The translations under genes and the position numbers were made by a program. The notes beneath the pieces are model-generated. The model was not told the DNA's origin and made no database searches. It saw only the letters and a list, made by a program, of their open reading frames with translations. Shown here piece after piece: positions 52,536 to 62,019 of a DNA stretch of 64,000 nucleotides. Position 1 is the first letter of the stretch; every line of letters begins with the position of its first letter. Source of the stretch: Pontibacter beigongshangensis (GTDB lineage: Bacteria; Bacteroidota; Bacteroidia; Cytophagales; Hymenobacteraceae); contig NZ_VFSD01000002.1 in the NCBI RefSeq assembly GCF_014332515.1, positions 186,001 through 250,000 on the forward strand, in the 5' to 3' direction.

Positions 52536-52584
52536 AACCATAAGAAAAGCCAGCGCCCAACCAGCGCTGGCTTTTCTTATGGTT
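52536..52584. terminator. Bidirectional terminator, 21-bp perfect stem
   Basis: AACCATAAGAAAAGCCAGCG and C pair perfectly with GCGCTGGCTTTTCTTATGGTT over a 7-base loop. It separates nuoJ from the convergent lipoprotein gene, whose stop codon (TAA of CAACCATAA on the minus strand) is inside the stem. Confidence 0.93.
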
Positions 52585-53644
52585 GCAGGCGAAGGCTGAT
52601 TTCCAGCAACTCCGAGTTTCCGCGATCATCGTCTGTTACGGCCAGAATCCGGAAGCGCCTGTTCCTGCTGCTGCTCTCCAGTATCACCAGCGACTCTACT
52701 TTCCCGGAATAAACGGCTCCATCCTGGCGCGTAATTACGCCGGCAGGTGCCACAGTAGTAGCCACTGTGTCGGCAGCAAGTTGTTGCAGGGGAATAAACC
52801 CGATATAGCTCCCGAGTATCGTGCCATCTGCCACGGCATCTGTGGTGCTCTCGATAGAGGCCGTAAAAAACAGCTTGTCGTCGTAGAAATATGCCCCTGA
52901 AAACCCGGCCTCCTGTACCCCCATAATAGGCAGCCGGAAAAAAGAGAGCGAATAGGCAGGCATACTGGCGCCAGCCCCTGCTCTGAGGTACTCTATAAAC
53001 TCCTGCAACTCAAACGTAATGAGCACATTGCGGTTAGAGCCAATAGCGCGCTGCAGCAGGTACAGTTTACCGGCTCCTGCCGCAACACCCTCAATATTAA
53101 GCAGGCCATCGCCTATAACTTCTTCGTTCTGCCGCAAATCCAGGTAGAGGGCCTCCAGCGAATAATAGCTGGTGACAACAGGCGCGGCTCCGGCAGCAGG
53201 CATCTGCACGACAAAGGCTTGGTTGCGCGCCGGCGTAGCCCCGGAGCCCAGCATGAGCAGGCAAGGCTGCCCATCTACCTCAATTTTGGTGAGCCCCTCC
53301 AGGTCGGCCTTCACAGCTTTTGCCACTCTGCCCGTTTCAAAGCCGGCGGTATCGGTAAGCGCATGGCGGTCCAGCAGGTTATAATCCTTGTCGAGGGTAT
53401 ACAGAAAAGGCGAATCGTCTCCTATCACGTAAAAGAATCCATTATGTTGTTCCAGGCCCGAGCCGGAAGGCATGTTGTTAAAAAATGTTCGTTTCTGGAT
53501 TACTGCTTTCATTCTGGATTTGGCTTCAATAGAAAAAGGAGCATCAGAGGTAAGTACCTGCGTATTGACGGGCACGTTGCGGCACGAAACACTGAACAGG
53601 AGAAGCAACCAGAAGCCCAGGCCTGTTAAAGTATCTTTCTGCAT
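52577..53644 (-). CDS. Predicted lipoprotein, beta-propeller-like, inserted in the nuo locus
   Basis: The 355-residue protein has a lipobox-like N-terminus (LLLLFSVSCRNV) and repeated strands with GxxFxxxGDDSxxLYTLDKD and LEGLTKIEVDGQPCLLMLGS patterns, like the DUF6929-type secreted propeller proteins of Bacteroidota. I recognise no enzyme motif. It lies on the opposite strand between nuoJ and nuoK, with the repeat cluster upstream. It has no evident functional link to complex I and is probably an insertion. Confidence 0.6.
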   Translation of the reverse strand: MQKDTLTGLGFWLLLLFSVSCRNVPVNTQVLTSDAPFSIEAKSRMKAVIQKRTFFNNMPSGSGLEQHNGFFYVIGDDSPFLYTLDKDYNLLDRHALTDTAGFETGRVAKAVKADLEGLTKIEVDGQPCLLMLGSGATPARNQAFVVQMPAAGAAPVVTSYYSLEALYLDLRQNEEVIGDGLLNIEGVAAGAGKLYLLQRAIGSNRNVLITFELQEFIEYLRAGAGASMPAYSLSFFRLPIMGVQEAGFSGAYFYDDKLFFTASIESTTDAVADGTILGSYIGFIPLQQLAADTVATTVAPAGVITRQDGAVYSGKVESLVILESSSRNRRFRILAVTDDDRGNSELLEISLRLQP

Positions 53645-53752
53645 TATGGAACAAAACTATGGGTTAACAAAGCACTCGAAAATGCTTATACGCAGGTTTA
53701 CGCCAAACGGCTTCCGGCTTATAAAGTGATGGGCGAAAAAGCTAAACGCCAG

Positions 53753-53804
53753 GCAGCAGCGGCAGCAGCAAAGCCTCCGGAGGCCCAGATCCATTAGAAT
53801 AATT
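53753..53804 (-). repeat. Dispersed intergenic repeat, copy 16
   Basis: On the minus strand: ATTATTCTAATGGATCTG, then GGCCTCCGGAGGC, then TTTGCTGCTGCCGCTGCTGCC. Confidence 0.88.
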
Positions 53805-54035
53805 GACTCTCAGCAACAGGCGGCGCCATGCGGTATTTAACACAATCTGCATAACTCTACGGAAGAACCCAAAGCACTCGCCAGGCTTTATGCTTCTAGC
53901 AGGGCCTGACAGGAGGCACGACAACGAGCCCAGTCCAAAAGATTCTGACAAACTCATCCTGTTCATCCTAAAATCCTGACAGTCCCGCTTCAGACAATAA
54001 ATTCTAACATCCAGCGTCTTTTACACTAACATCGG

Positions 54036-54073
54036 AAAAAGCCTCCGGAAGGCCTTTTTCATTTGAATAATTG
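54036..54073 (-). repeat. Dispersed intergenic repeat, copy 17 (no CTG tract)
   Basis: On the minus strand: ATTATTCAAATGAAAAA, then GGCCTTCCGGAGGCTTTTT. The GC box extends into an A5/T5 hairpin; the trinucleotide tract is missing. Confidence 0.75.
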
Positions 54074-54143
54074 CTCCCCGGGCCAAAGAGGAAATCATAT
54101 CTTTATGTAAAGCCTGCCATCTTTCACAGCAGCCAATCAGCAA

Positions 54144-54192
54144 AAAAATAATGCTAATCAAAAAGCCCCTCCGGAGGCCCTGCCGTTGCTGA
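54144..54192 (+). repeat. Dispersed intergenic repeat, copy 18
   Basis: ATAATGCTAATCAAAAAG, then CCCCTCCGGAGGC, then CCTGCCGTTGCTG. Inverted relative to copy 17, about 70 bases apart. Confidence 0.8.
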
Positions 54193-54377
54193 GGCAATTG
54201 TATTTTGTCGGTAAAGGCACTCCGAAATTTTCTGCTGGTGCAGGTGCAGCAGCAGAAAATTCCGGGAAAGGCTGCACCTTTGCCCAAAACGCTGAAGAAA
54301 TCAGATGCTGGAGCGTAAACTAAAGCAGTACACGTTCATTAGAGCAGAAATATGTTATGGATTTTTAAAAATTGGGG

Positions 54378-54385
54378 TAACTTTG
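54378..54385 (+). promoter_or_regulatory. -7 box TAACTTTG upstream of nuoK
   Basis: Exact TAnnTTTG match 55 bp before the nuoK ATG. It suggests that nuoKLMN has its own promoter now that it is separated from nuoJ. A -33 TTTG is not clear. Confidence 0.55.
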
Positions 54386-54439
54386 CTATCTGAATAAAGC
54401 TTTGTACCATAAACACTACCACGTTCAGGCCCACGGAAG

Positions 54440-54769
54440 ATGAACTATATACCTGAGGTTATCAGAACCATCCCATTAGAGTATTATCTTTACTTTAGCG
54501 CTGCGCTCTTTTCCATTGGCGTAATCGGTGTTCTTACCAGGCGCAACGCCATCGTTATTTTTATGTGTGTGGAGCTGATGCTAAATGCGGTGAACCTGCT
54601 CCTGGCTGCCTTTGCAGCCTATCGCTCAGACCCGCACGGGCAGGTGTTTGTATTTTTCATTATGGCCGTGGCGGCCGCCGAAGTTTGTGTGGGCCTTGCC
54701 ATTATCGTGATGATCTACCGCAACAACCGCTCTACCGATGTGCAACTGCTTAATCATCTGAAGTGGTAA
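54440..54769 (+). CDS. nuoK: NADH-quinone oxidoreductase subunit K
   Basis: A 109-residue membrane subunit with three hydrophobic segments, the conserved Glu in [14 protein letters not shown] and the second in [13 protein letters not shown]. First gene of the second nuo block. Confidence 0.95.
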   Translation: MNYIPEVIRTIPLEYYLYFSAALFSIGVIGVLTRRNAIVIFMCVELMLNAVNLLLAAFAAYRSDPHGQVFVFFIMAVAAAEVCVGLAIIVMIYRNNRSTDVQLLNHLKW

Positions 54770-54815
54770 ACTCCTATTATTCATCTGACCAGCATAACTT
54801 AAATACTTTAGCTTC

Positions 54816-56774
54816 ATGCAAGAAATAGTAATGCCCGCTAACAGACCGGAAATGGCACTGCTGTGTTTGCTTATTCCGCTGCTGCCTTTTATTGGCTTTG
54901 CCTTAAACGGGCTGGGCAACCGGAAATTACCTAAAGGGCTTGTAGGGCTTATAGGATGTGGCACCGTACTGGCCTCTTTTCTGATCTCTGTTTACCTTTT
55001 CCTGGACTTTACTTCTTCCGGCAGCCGCCCCTACACCGTCGATTTTTACGACTGGATCTCGGTGGGCAGCCTGCAAGTCGGGTTTTCGTTCCTCATAGAC
55101 CAGCTCACGCTCCTGATGCTGCTGATGGTAACAGGCATCGGCTTCCTGATTCACCTGTACTCTGCCGGCTACATGAGCCACGACGAAGGCTTTGGCAAGT
55201 TCTTCTCTTTCCTGAACCTGTTCATGTTCTCGATGCTGCTGCTCGTGATGGGCTCTAACTACGTGATGATGTTTGTGGGCTGGGAAGGCGTAGGACTCTG
55301 CTCTTACCTGCTCATCGGGTTCTGGAACAAAAACACCAACTATAACAATGCCGCCAAGAAAGCCTTTATCATGAACCGCATCGGTGACTTGGGCTTCCTA
55401 CTGGGCATCTTCCTGATCTTTATCACCTTCGGCAGCGTGAGCTACCCGCAGGTATTTGCTGAGGCTACCAAAGTAGCCGGAGTTGACACCCCGGTGCTGA
55501 TTGCCATTACCATGTTGCTGTTTATCGGAGCCATGGGTAAAAGTGCCCAGATCCCTCTATTTACCTGGTTACCGGATGCGATGGCAGGCCCTACGCCGGT
55601 GTCGGCGCTGATACACGCGGCCACCATGGTAACGGCGGGCATCTACATGGTGGTTCGCTCCAACGTGCTCTTCATCCTGGCTCCTACCACACTCGATGTG
55701 ATTGCCATTGTGGGACTGGTTACGGCCTTGGTGGCTGCCACCATTGGTCTGGCCCAAAACGACATTAAAAAGGTGCTGGCCTATTCTACCGTAAGCCAGC
55801 TGGGCTTTATGTTCCTGGCGCTGGGTGTGATGGCTTTTTCCTCTTCGCTGTTCCATGTGCTTACCCACGCCTTCTTTAAGGCACTTCTTTTCCTGGGAGC
55901 CGGTTCTGTGATACACGCCATGAGCAACGAGCAGGATATCCGCAACATGGGTGGCCTGAAAAAAGCGTTGCCCATCACCTTCCTTACCTTCCTGATCGGG
56001 ACGCTGGCTATTTCGGGTATTCCGCCCTTTGCCGGTTTCTTTTCTAAGGATGAATTGCTGGCGCACACGTTCCAGCACAGCAAAATCATGTGGGCCTTCG
56101 GCGTGCTGGCCTCTTTCATGACGGCCTTCTACATGTTCCGCCTCCTGTTCCTGACCTTCTTCGGCAAGTTCAGAGGCACCGAGGCGCAACGCAGCCACCT
56201 GCACGAGTCTCCGGCCGTTATGACCATTCCGCTTATCGTGCTGGCAGTGCTTTCTGCCTTCGGTGGTTTCCTGGGCATTCCTTCAGTCTTCGGTTCAAAC
56301 CACATTATTGGCAGCTACCTTTCGCCGCTTTACAATTACGCCAAAGGCATTAACGCCACGCCTTTCGAGCCGATGCACCTCTCGCACGAGACAGAGTATA
56401 TGCTGATGGGCATTTCAGTGGCAGTAGCCATTGTAGCCATTATCATAGCGTATGTTATGTATGTGAAGAAAGAGACAGTGCCGGTTTCGGAAGACACCCG
56501 CCTCTCGCCTGTGCATAACCTGGTTTACAACAAATATTACATCGACGAACTGTACAATACTATAATTGTGCGTCCGGTTATGTGGCTCTCTACCACGTTC
56601 TATCGCTTTGTGGATGTAGTGCTGGTAGATGGCATTGTGAATGGTGTTGGCAGGTTTGTTACCTTCAGCGGCCGCACCCTGCGCCATGCCCAGAGCGGGG
56701 CCATCGGGTTTTATGTGATGGTGATGGTCTTCAGCGTGGTGCTGATTCTATTTTTAAACTTCTTTATCGGATAA
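54816..56774 (+). CDS. nuoL: NADH-quinone oxidoreductase subunit L
   Basis: The 652-residue antiporter-like subunit has many membrane segments, including MMFVGWEGVGLCSYLLIGFW (key Glu), IGAMGKSAQIPLFTWLPDAM (key Lys), GPTPVSALIHAATMVTAGIY and NDIKKVLAYSTVSQLGFMFL. It has the long C-terminal lateral helix region typical of NuoL. It is one of the proton pathways. Confidence 0.96.
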   Translation: MQEIVMPANRPEMALLCLLIPLLPFIGFALNGLGNRKLPKGLVGLIGCGTVLASFLISVYLFLDFTSSGSRPYTVDFYDWISVGSLQVGFSFLIDQLTLLMLLMVTGIGFLIHLYSAGYMSHDEGFGKFFSFLNLFMFSMLLLVMGSNYVMMFVGWEGVGLCSYLLIGFWNKNTNYNNAAKKAFIMNRIGDLGFLLGIFLIFITFGSVSYPQVFAEATKVAGVDTPVLIAITMLLFIGAMGKSAQIPLFTWLPDAMAGPTPVSALIHAATMVTAGIYMVVRSNVLFILAPTTLDVIAIVGLVTALVAATIGLAQNDIKKVLAYSTVSQLGFMFLALGVMAFSSSLFHVLTHAFFKALLFLGAGSVIHAMSNEQDIRNMGGLKKALPITFLTFLIGTLAISGIPPFAGFFSKDELLAHTFQHSKIMWAFGVLASFMTAFYMFRLLFLTFFGKFRGTEAQRSHLHESPAVMTIPLIVLAVLSAFGGFLGIPSVFGSNHIIGSYLSPLYNYAKGINATPFEPMHLSHETEYMLMGISVAVAIVAIIIAYVMYVKKETVPVSEDTRLSPVHNLVYNKYYIDELYNTIIVRPVMWLSTTFYRFVDVVLVDGIVNGVGRFVTFSGRTLRHAQSGAIGFYVMVMVFSVVLILFLNFFIG

Positions 56775-56786
56775 GGTTCATAGAAG

Positions 56787-58253
56787 ATGATGACAGCTTT
56801 ATTACTTTTCTGGCCTGCATTGGCTGCCCTGCTGGTACTGCTGGTACAGGGGCAGGGAGCCAAACGGGTGGCCTTTATAGCGGCACTTGTTGAATTTGCC
56901 ATTGCCCTGTTCGCAGCCGCCACCTTTACCATCGCCAAAACAGATCCTCAGTTTGAGCTATCTGTGCCGTGGATAGCGCGTGCCGGCATCAGTTTCAGCA
57001 TCGGCATGGATGGCATTAGCCTGCTCCTGGTGCTGCTCACTACCTTCCTGGTACCCCTGATCATACTTTCTTCCTTTAAGCACGATTACAAAAAGCCAAA
57101 CGCCTTCTATGCCCTCATCCTGTTTATGCAGACGGGCCTGATCGGGGTGTTTGTGGCCCAGGATGCCTTCCTGTTTTACTTCTTCTGGGAAGTAGCCCTT
57201 ATTCCGGTTTACTTTATCGCTGCCATCTGGGGCGGTGCCAGGCGGGTGGCGGTTACATTCAAGTTCTTTGTCTACACCATCTTCGGCTCGTTCTTTATGC
57301 TGGCTGCTTTTATTTACCTGTATTTCCAGACAGCAGGCACAGGCATAGCAGCACACTCTTCCGATATAAACGCGTTCTATCAGCTGGCACTCGACTCCAG
57401 CACGCAAAGCTGGATCTTCTGGTTTCTGTTTCTGGCCTTCGCCATTAAAATGCCGGTGTTTCCGTTGCATACCTGGCAACCCGATACCTATACCGAAGCG
57501 CCTACACAAGCCACCATGCTCCTTTCCGGCATCATGCTGAAAATGGGTATCTATGGGGTGCTGCGCTGGCTGCTGCCCGTAGTGCCGAACGGTGCCAGCC
57601 AGTGGCTAGACGTGGTGCTGGTGCTGTCGATTATCGGTATTATTTACGCTTCTATCATCGCCATCCGCCAGCACGACCTGAAACGCCTGATCGCCTACTC
57701 CTCTATCGCACACGTTGGCCTTATCTCGGCGGGCATTTTCTCGCTTACGGAGCAGGGGCTGCAGGGGGGGGTTATCCAGATGCTGAGCCACGGCATAAAC
57801 GTAGTCGGCCTTTTCTTCATTATCGACATCATTTTCAGCCGCACCAAAACCAGAGAGATCATGAGCCTGGGCGGCATCACGCAAACCACACCGGCACTCT
57901 CGATCTGCTTCATGATTCTGCTGCTCGGCTCCATAGCACTGCCGCTCACCAACGGCTTTATAGGTGAGTTCCTGCTTCTTTCGGGCGTGTTCCAGTATAG
58001 TTATTCCTTTGGGGCCATAGCCGGTGTAACCATTATTCTGGGCTCAGTATATATGCTGCGCATGTTCCAGGGGGTTATGTTCGGCACCAGGTCGCCAGAG
58101 ACAGAAGCTTTCGCAGACCTGACCTTTAATGAAAAAGCAGTGTTGTTTCCGCTGGTTGTGATGGTGTTCTGGATTGGTTTGTTCCCGGGCACATTTCTGG
58201 ATATTTCGGAGCCTGCCGTATTCAACCTGCTGAACATTATTCAGAGGAGATAA
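56787..58253 (+). CDS. nuoM: NADH-quinone oxidoreductase subunit M
   Basis: A 488-residue antiporter-like subunit: FLFYFFWEVALIPVYFIAAI (key Glu), KMPVFPLHTWQPDTYTEAPT, RQHDLKRLIAYSSIAHVGLI and GFIGEFLLLSG. It starts 12 bp after nuoL. Confidence 0.96.
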   Translation: MMTALLLFWPALAALLVLLVQGQGAKRVAFIAALVEFAIALFAAATFTIAKTDPQFELSVPWIARAGISFSIGMDGISLLLVLLTTFLVPLIILSSFKHDYKKPNAFYALILFMQTGLIGVFVAQDAFLFYFFWEVALIPVYFIAAIWGGARRVAVTFKFFVYTIFGSFFMLAAFIYLYFQTAGTGIAAHSSDINAFYQLALDSSTQSWIFWFLFLAFAIKMPVFPLHTWQPDTYTEAPTQATMLLSGIMLKMGIYGVLRWLLPVVPNGASQWLDVVLVLSIIGIIYASIIAIRQHDLKRLIAYSSIAHVGLISAGIFSLTEQGLQGGVIQMLSHGINVVGLFFIIDIIFSRTKTREIMSLGGITQTTPALSICFMILLLGSIALPLTNGFIGEFLLLSGVFQYSYSFGAIAGVTIILGSVYMLRMFQGVMFGTRSPETEAFADLTFNEKAVLFPLVVMVFWIGLFPGTFLDISEPAVFNLLNIIQRR

Positions 58254-58286
58254 TAAAAAGAAACGATTTAGAAGAAAAACTACGCT

Positions 58287-59669
58287 ATGATTTCCATAAT
58301 ACTTCTAGCCGGATTCGGGATTATTAACCTCTTCACAGGATTCCTGAAATCTAACAGAATAATGCTGCCACTGGTATTGTTCTTCCTGGCGATCGTGTTC
58401 GGGGTGAACCTTTTCAGCTGGAACGATCCGCAGAGCTATTTTAACAACATGATGACCATCGATAATTATGCGGTGGCTTTTACAGGCATCATGGTGCTCT
58501 CTACCTTACTGATTCTACCCTTCTCGCAGCGTTATGTAGCCGATCAGGACGAGAACCTGGCCGAATACTACTCTTTGCTGCTGTTCGCCTTAATGGCCGG
58601 CATCATGATGGTGAGCTTCGAAAACATGATCATGCTCTTCCTCGGCATCGAGATCATGTCCATTAGTATGTACGTACTGGCAGGAAGCGACAAAAAGAGA
58701 CCCCGCTCAAACGAGGCATCTCTCAAATATTTCCTGATGGGCTCTTTCTTTACCGGATTCCTGCTTTTCGGAATTGTTCTGATTTATGGCGCTACCGGCT
58801 CCTTCGATATTACGACAATTGCCGGCACTGCCGTTGGGGCCGACGGAATAGACAACACCATGTTTGTGGCTGGCCTGCTCCTTACTATTATCGGTATTTC
58901 GTTTAAGATATCTGCTGCTCCTTTCCACTTCTGGGCGCCAGATGTGTATGAAGGCACCCCGACCCTGTTCACTGCCTTTATGTCTACGGTAGTGAAAATT
59001 GCCGGTGTGGCAGCCTTTTACAAATTATTGAATGCCGGCTTTGCCTCTTCCTACAGCACCTGGTTCCCAACGCTGATCGCGATTACAGTACTCACTCTGG
59101 TTGTAGGCAACATAGGTGCCGCCGTACAAGGTAATATAAAACGCATGCTGGCCTACTCCAGTATCTCGCACGCAGGTTATCTGCTAATGTCCGTGATCGC
59201 CTTTAACGAGCGCTCCGAGCAGTCTATCTTCTTTTATTCGCTGGCTTACTCTGTGGCCACCATCGCAGCTTTCGGTATCCTAAAATTGGTCACGGTGCAG
59301 CGCGAAGACGAGTCATTTGCAAGCTTTAACGGCCTGGGCCAAACCAACCCGCTGCTAGCCTTGGTAATGACTGTATCGATGTGCTCGCTGGCAGGCATTC
59401 CGCTCACAGCAGGGTTCTTCGGCAAGTTTTTCATATTCACATCGGTTTTAGAAGACAACAGCCTAATTTGGCTGGTAGTGGTTGCTGTGCTTTTAGCAGC
59501 TGTCGGCATTTATTATTACTTTAAAGTGGTAATTGCCATGTACATGCAGCCTACCGGAAATTACGAGCGCGTACGTGTAACCAGCCTCGCCTCTTTTGTG
59601 CTGATCTTTATGACAGTTCTGACGATATTGCTTGGCCTGGCTCCGGCCCTGGTAAGTGATTTGATCTAA
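58287..59669 (+). CDS. nuoN: NADH-quinone oxidoreductase subunit N
   Basis: The 460-residue last subunit has MIMLFLGIEIMSISMYVLAG (key Glu), KISAAPFHFWAPDVYEGTPT (key Lys), VQGNIKRMLAYSSISHAGYL and AGIPLTAGFFGKFFIF. A terminator follows at 59691. Confidence 0.95.
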   Translation: MISIILLAGFGIINLFTGFLKSNRIMLPLVLFFLAIVFGVNLFSWNDPQSYFNNMMTIDNYAVAFTGIMVLSTLLILPFSQRYVADQDENLAEYYSLLLFALMAGIMMVSFENMIMLFLGIEIMSISMYVLAGSDKKRPRSNEASLKYFLMGSFFTGFLLFGIVLIYGATGSFDITTIAGTAVGADGIDNTMFVAGLLLTIIGISFKISAAPFHFWAPDVYEGTPTLFTAFMSTVVKIAGVAAFYKLLNAGFASSYSTWFPTLIAITVLTLVVGNIGAAVQGNIKRMLAYSSISHAGYLLMSVIAFNERSEQSIFFYSLAYSVATIAAFGILKLVTVQREDESFASFNGLGQTNPLLALVMTVSMCSLAGIPLTAGFFGKFFIFTSVLEDNSLIWLVVVAVLLAAVGIYYYFKVVIAMYMQPTGNYERVRVTSLASFVLIFMTVLTILLGLAPALVSDLI

Positions 59670-59690
59670 ATTTGATTGACATATTTACAG

Positions 59691-59722
59691 AAAGGCTGCT
59701 TCGGAAGAGGCAGCCTTTTTGT
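59691..59722 (+). terminator. Terminator of the nuo operon
   Basis: AAAGGCTGC pairs with GCAGCCTTT around a short inner stem (TTCGGAA), followed by T5. Confidence 0.87.
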
Positions 59723-59767
59723 TTTATCTGGCGGTCAGTGTCTTCCAGACCTGTGAGGGCTGACACC

Positions 59768-59812
59768 AAAAACAGCAGCGCCTGCCATTGATCATCAATG
59801 GCAGGCGCTGTT
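59768..59812 (-). terminator. Terminator of aspS
   Basis: A 16-bp perfect stem (CAGCGCCTGCCATTGA with TCAATGGCAGGCGCTG) over a 3-base loop. On the minus strand it is followed by CTGTTTTT. Confidence 0.85.
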
Positions 59813-59858
59813 TATATAGTCTTTAGTCTAACGTCCTGTGTCTAGTGTCTCCAAAGAG

Positions 59859-61604
59859 CTACTTCAGCTTTATCTGCAGCTCATCCAATTGGGCATTGGC
59901 GATTGGAGCAGGCGCATCAATCATCACATCGCGGCCGGAGTTGTTTTTAGGGAAGGCGATGAAGTCGCGGATAGAGTCGGCACCACCAAAAAGGGAACAT
60001 AACCTGTCAAAACCGAAGGCGATGCCACCGTGCGGCGGCGCGCCGTATTCGAAAGCGTTCATCAGGAAGCCGAACTGTGCTATAGCTTCTTCTTTCGTAA
60101 AGCCGAGCAAGCTGAACATCTGCTCCTGCACCCCACGGTCGTGGATACGAATAGAGCCTCCGCCTACCTCAACCCCATTAATCACCATATCGTAGGCATT
60201 AGCACGAATGGCACCCGGATCAGAGTCGATCAGGTGCAGGTCCTCTGGCTTAGGCGAGGTGAAGGGGTGGTGCATAGCGTGGTAGCGGTTGGTTTCCTCA
60301 TCCCACTCCAGCAGCGGAAAGTCCAGCACCCACAGCGGCGAAAATACATTCTTGTCGCGCAGGCCCAGCTGCTCGCCTACCTCCAGGCGAAGCTCGTTCA
60401 GGGCTTTACGGGTTTTGTCTTTTGTACCGGCCAGAATCAGGAACAGGTCACCGGGTTCCGCTTCGAAAGCGGCAGCCCAGGCCTGCAGGTCTTCAGGAGA
60501 GTAAAATTTATCAACAGAAGATTTCACGCTGCTGTCTTCACCTACACGCGCATACACCAAACCGGTAGCGCCAATCTGCGGACGCTTCACAAAGTTGGTC
60601 AGCTCATCGAGTTGCTTGCGGGTGTAGCTGGCTGCGCCTTTGGCGTTGATGCCTACAACCAGTTCCGCATCGTCAAACACTTTAAAGCCTTTGTTCTTCA
60701 CCAGCTCGTTCAGCTCCACAAACTGCATCCCGAAGCGGGTGTCTGGTTTGTCGGAACCGTAGAGGCGCATGGCATCGGCGTAGTACATACGTGGCAGCTC
60801 GGCTATCTCCACGCCTTTTACTGCTTTGAACAGGTGGCGGATAAAGCCTTCGAAGGTGCTCAGGATATCTTCCTGGGTGATAAAAGCCATTTCGCAGTCG
60901 ATCTGTGTGAACTCCGGCTGGCGGTCGGCGCGCAGGTCTTCGTCGCGGAAGCATTTTACGATCTGGAAATAACGGTCGAAGCCCGACACCATCAGCAACT
61001 GTTTAAAGGTCTGCGGCGACTGTGGCAGGGCATAAAACTCGCCCGGGTTCATGCGCGAAGGCACCACAAAGTCGCGGGCACCCTCTGGCGTGGACTTGAT
61101 CAGCACCGGCGTTTCTACTTCAATAAAATTGAGGCTGTCGAGGTAATTGCGGGTTTCGCGCATCATGCGGTGGCGCAGCTCCAGGTTACGGCGCACCGGC
61201 GTGCGGCGCAGGTCCAGGTAGCGGTACTTCATGCGCAGATCGTCGCCTCCGTCGGTTTCGTCTTCTATCAGGAAGGGCGGCAGCTTGGCAGGGTTCAGCA
61301 CCTCGAGTTTCGTTACCTTCACCTCAATGGCACCGGTGGGAATTTTATCGTTTTTAGAGAAGCGCTCAATTACCTGGCCTGTGGCCTGTATCACAAACTC
61401 GCGGCCAAGGCTGCGAGCCTGCTCAAACAGCTCTGGAGATGTTACGCCCTCTTCGAAGCTGAGCTGTGTAATGCCATAGCGGTCGCGGAGATCGATCCAG
61501 AGCATGCCGCCTTTATCGCGAAGGCGTTGTACCCAACCGGTAAGGACTACTTCTTCGCCAGCAACTTCGAGCCTGAGTTCACCGCAGGTATGTGTTCGGA
61601 GCAT
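59859..61604 (-). CDS. aspS: Aspartate--tRNA ligase
   Basis: A 581-residue class II synthetase of the bacterial type: N-terminal OB anticodon-binding domain ([20 protein letters not shown]), motif 2 region [23 protein letters not shown] insertion domain (about 290-420) and motif 3 [16 protein letters not shown]. It charges tRNA-Asp in the cytosol and, as the GAD-containing form, may be discriminating, but that is not readable here. Promoter box at 61645-61652. Confidence 0.96.
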   Translation of the reverse strand: MLRTHTCGELRLEVAGEEVVLTGWVQRLRDKGGMLWIDLRDRYGITQLSFEEGVTSPELFEQARSLGREFVIQATGQVIERFSKNDKIPTGAIEVKVTKLEVLNPAKLPPFLIEDETDGGDDLRMKYRYLDLRRTPVRRNLELRHRMMRETRNYLDSLNFIEVETPVLIKSTPEGARDFVVPSRMNPGEFYALPQSPQTFKQLLMVSGFDRYFQIVKCFRDEDLRADRQPEFTQIDCEMAFITQEDILSTFEGFIRHLFKAVKGVEIAELPRMYYADAMRLYGSDKPDTRFGMQFVELNELVKNKGFKVFDDAELVVGINAKGAASYTRKQLDELTNFVKRPQIGATGLVYARVGEDSSVKSSVDKFYSPEDLQAWAAAFEAEPGDLFLILAGTKDKTRKALNELRLEVGEQLGLRDKNVFSPLWVLDFPLLEWDEETNRYHAMHHPFTSPKPEDLHLIDSDPGAIRANAYDMVINGVEVGGGSIRIHDRGVQEQMFSLLGFTKEEAIAQFGFLMNAFEYGAPPHGGIAFGFDRLCSLFGGADSIRDFIAFPKNNSGRDVMIDAPAPIANAQLDELQIKLK

Positions 61605-61644
61605 ATATCTTATAAATTATGTAATGCAAGTACTATAACTGGTG

Positions 61645-61652
61645 CAAAGGTA
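61645..61652 (-). promoter_or_regulatory. -7 box TACCTTTG of aspS
   Basis: Exact TAnnTTTG on the minus strand, 40 bp upstream of the aspS ATG. Confidence 0.6.
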
Positions 61653-62019
61653 ATAATTTGTAAGATGTTGGCTTGCTAAATTAATGGTTAAATTGCTGTA
61701 TTGTTAAATTGCTGTTTTAAAGCTGCAGGCATTGCCGCTACAGGTGCAGGAGCAGCAGCATAAAAAGCTGCTCCGGAGGGCTGTTTTTATTAGAATAATT
61801 TGGTATGGCAGGTTCAGGTATCAATGGTGCCCTTTTAGAAACACAACCACTTGATAGTTAAAAGTTAAATTTAGCGTTCACTCATTCGAAACTCATTGCC
61901 AAGTTGTGAAATTCCCTAATCAACCATTTAACCATTTAGCAATCAACATACAGCAGCTAAATTATTTGAATGAAAGCACCCCTCCAGAGTGGCAGTAGCT
62001 GTAGCTCCTGGTGCTGCTG
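61653..62019. other. Intergenic stretch between aspS and the gtrA-like gene
   Basis: No gene. Contains repeat copies 19 and 20 and AT-rich words of the type TTAACCATTTAGCAAT (near 61680 and 61925) that also occur near 23822 and 52520. Confidence 0.5.
61742..61801 (-). repeat. Dispersed intergenic repeat, copy 19
   Basis: On the minus strand: ATTATTCTAATAAAAACAG, then CCCTCCGGAGC, then TTTTTATGCTGCTGCTCCTGC. Confidence 0.88.

Larger units (their letters stand above)
53645..54439. other. Spacer rich in dispersed repeats, upstream of nuoK
   Basis: No gene. It holds repeat copies 16-18 within about 440 bp, and a promoter box at 54378-54385. Confidence 0.6.

Noticed and set aside
60030..61679. 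549-codon frame opposite aspS
   Set aside because: It is the antisense shadow of aspS; length comes from the codon bias of the real gene.
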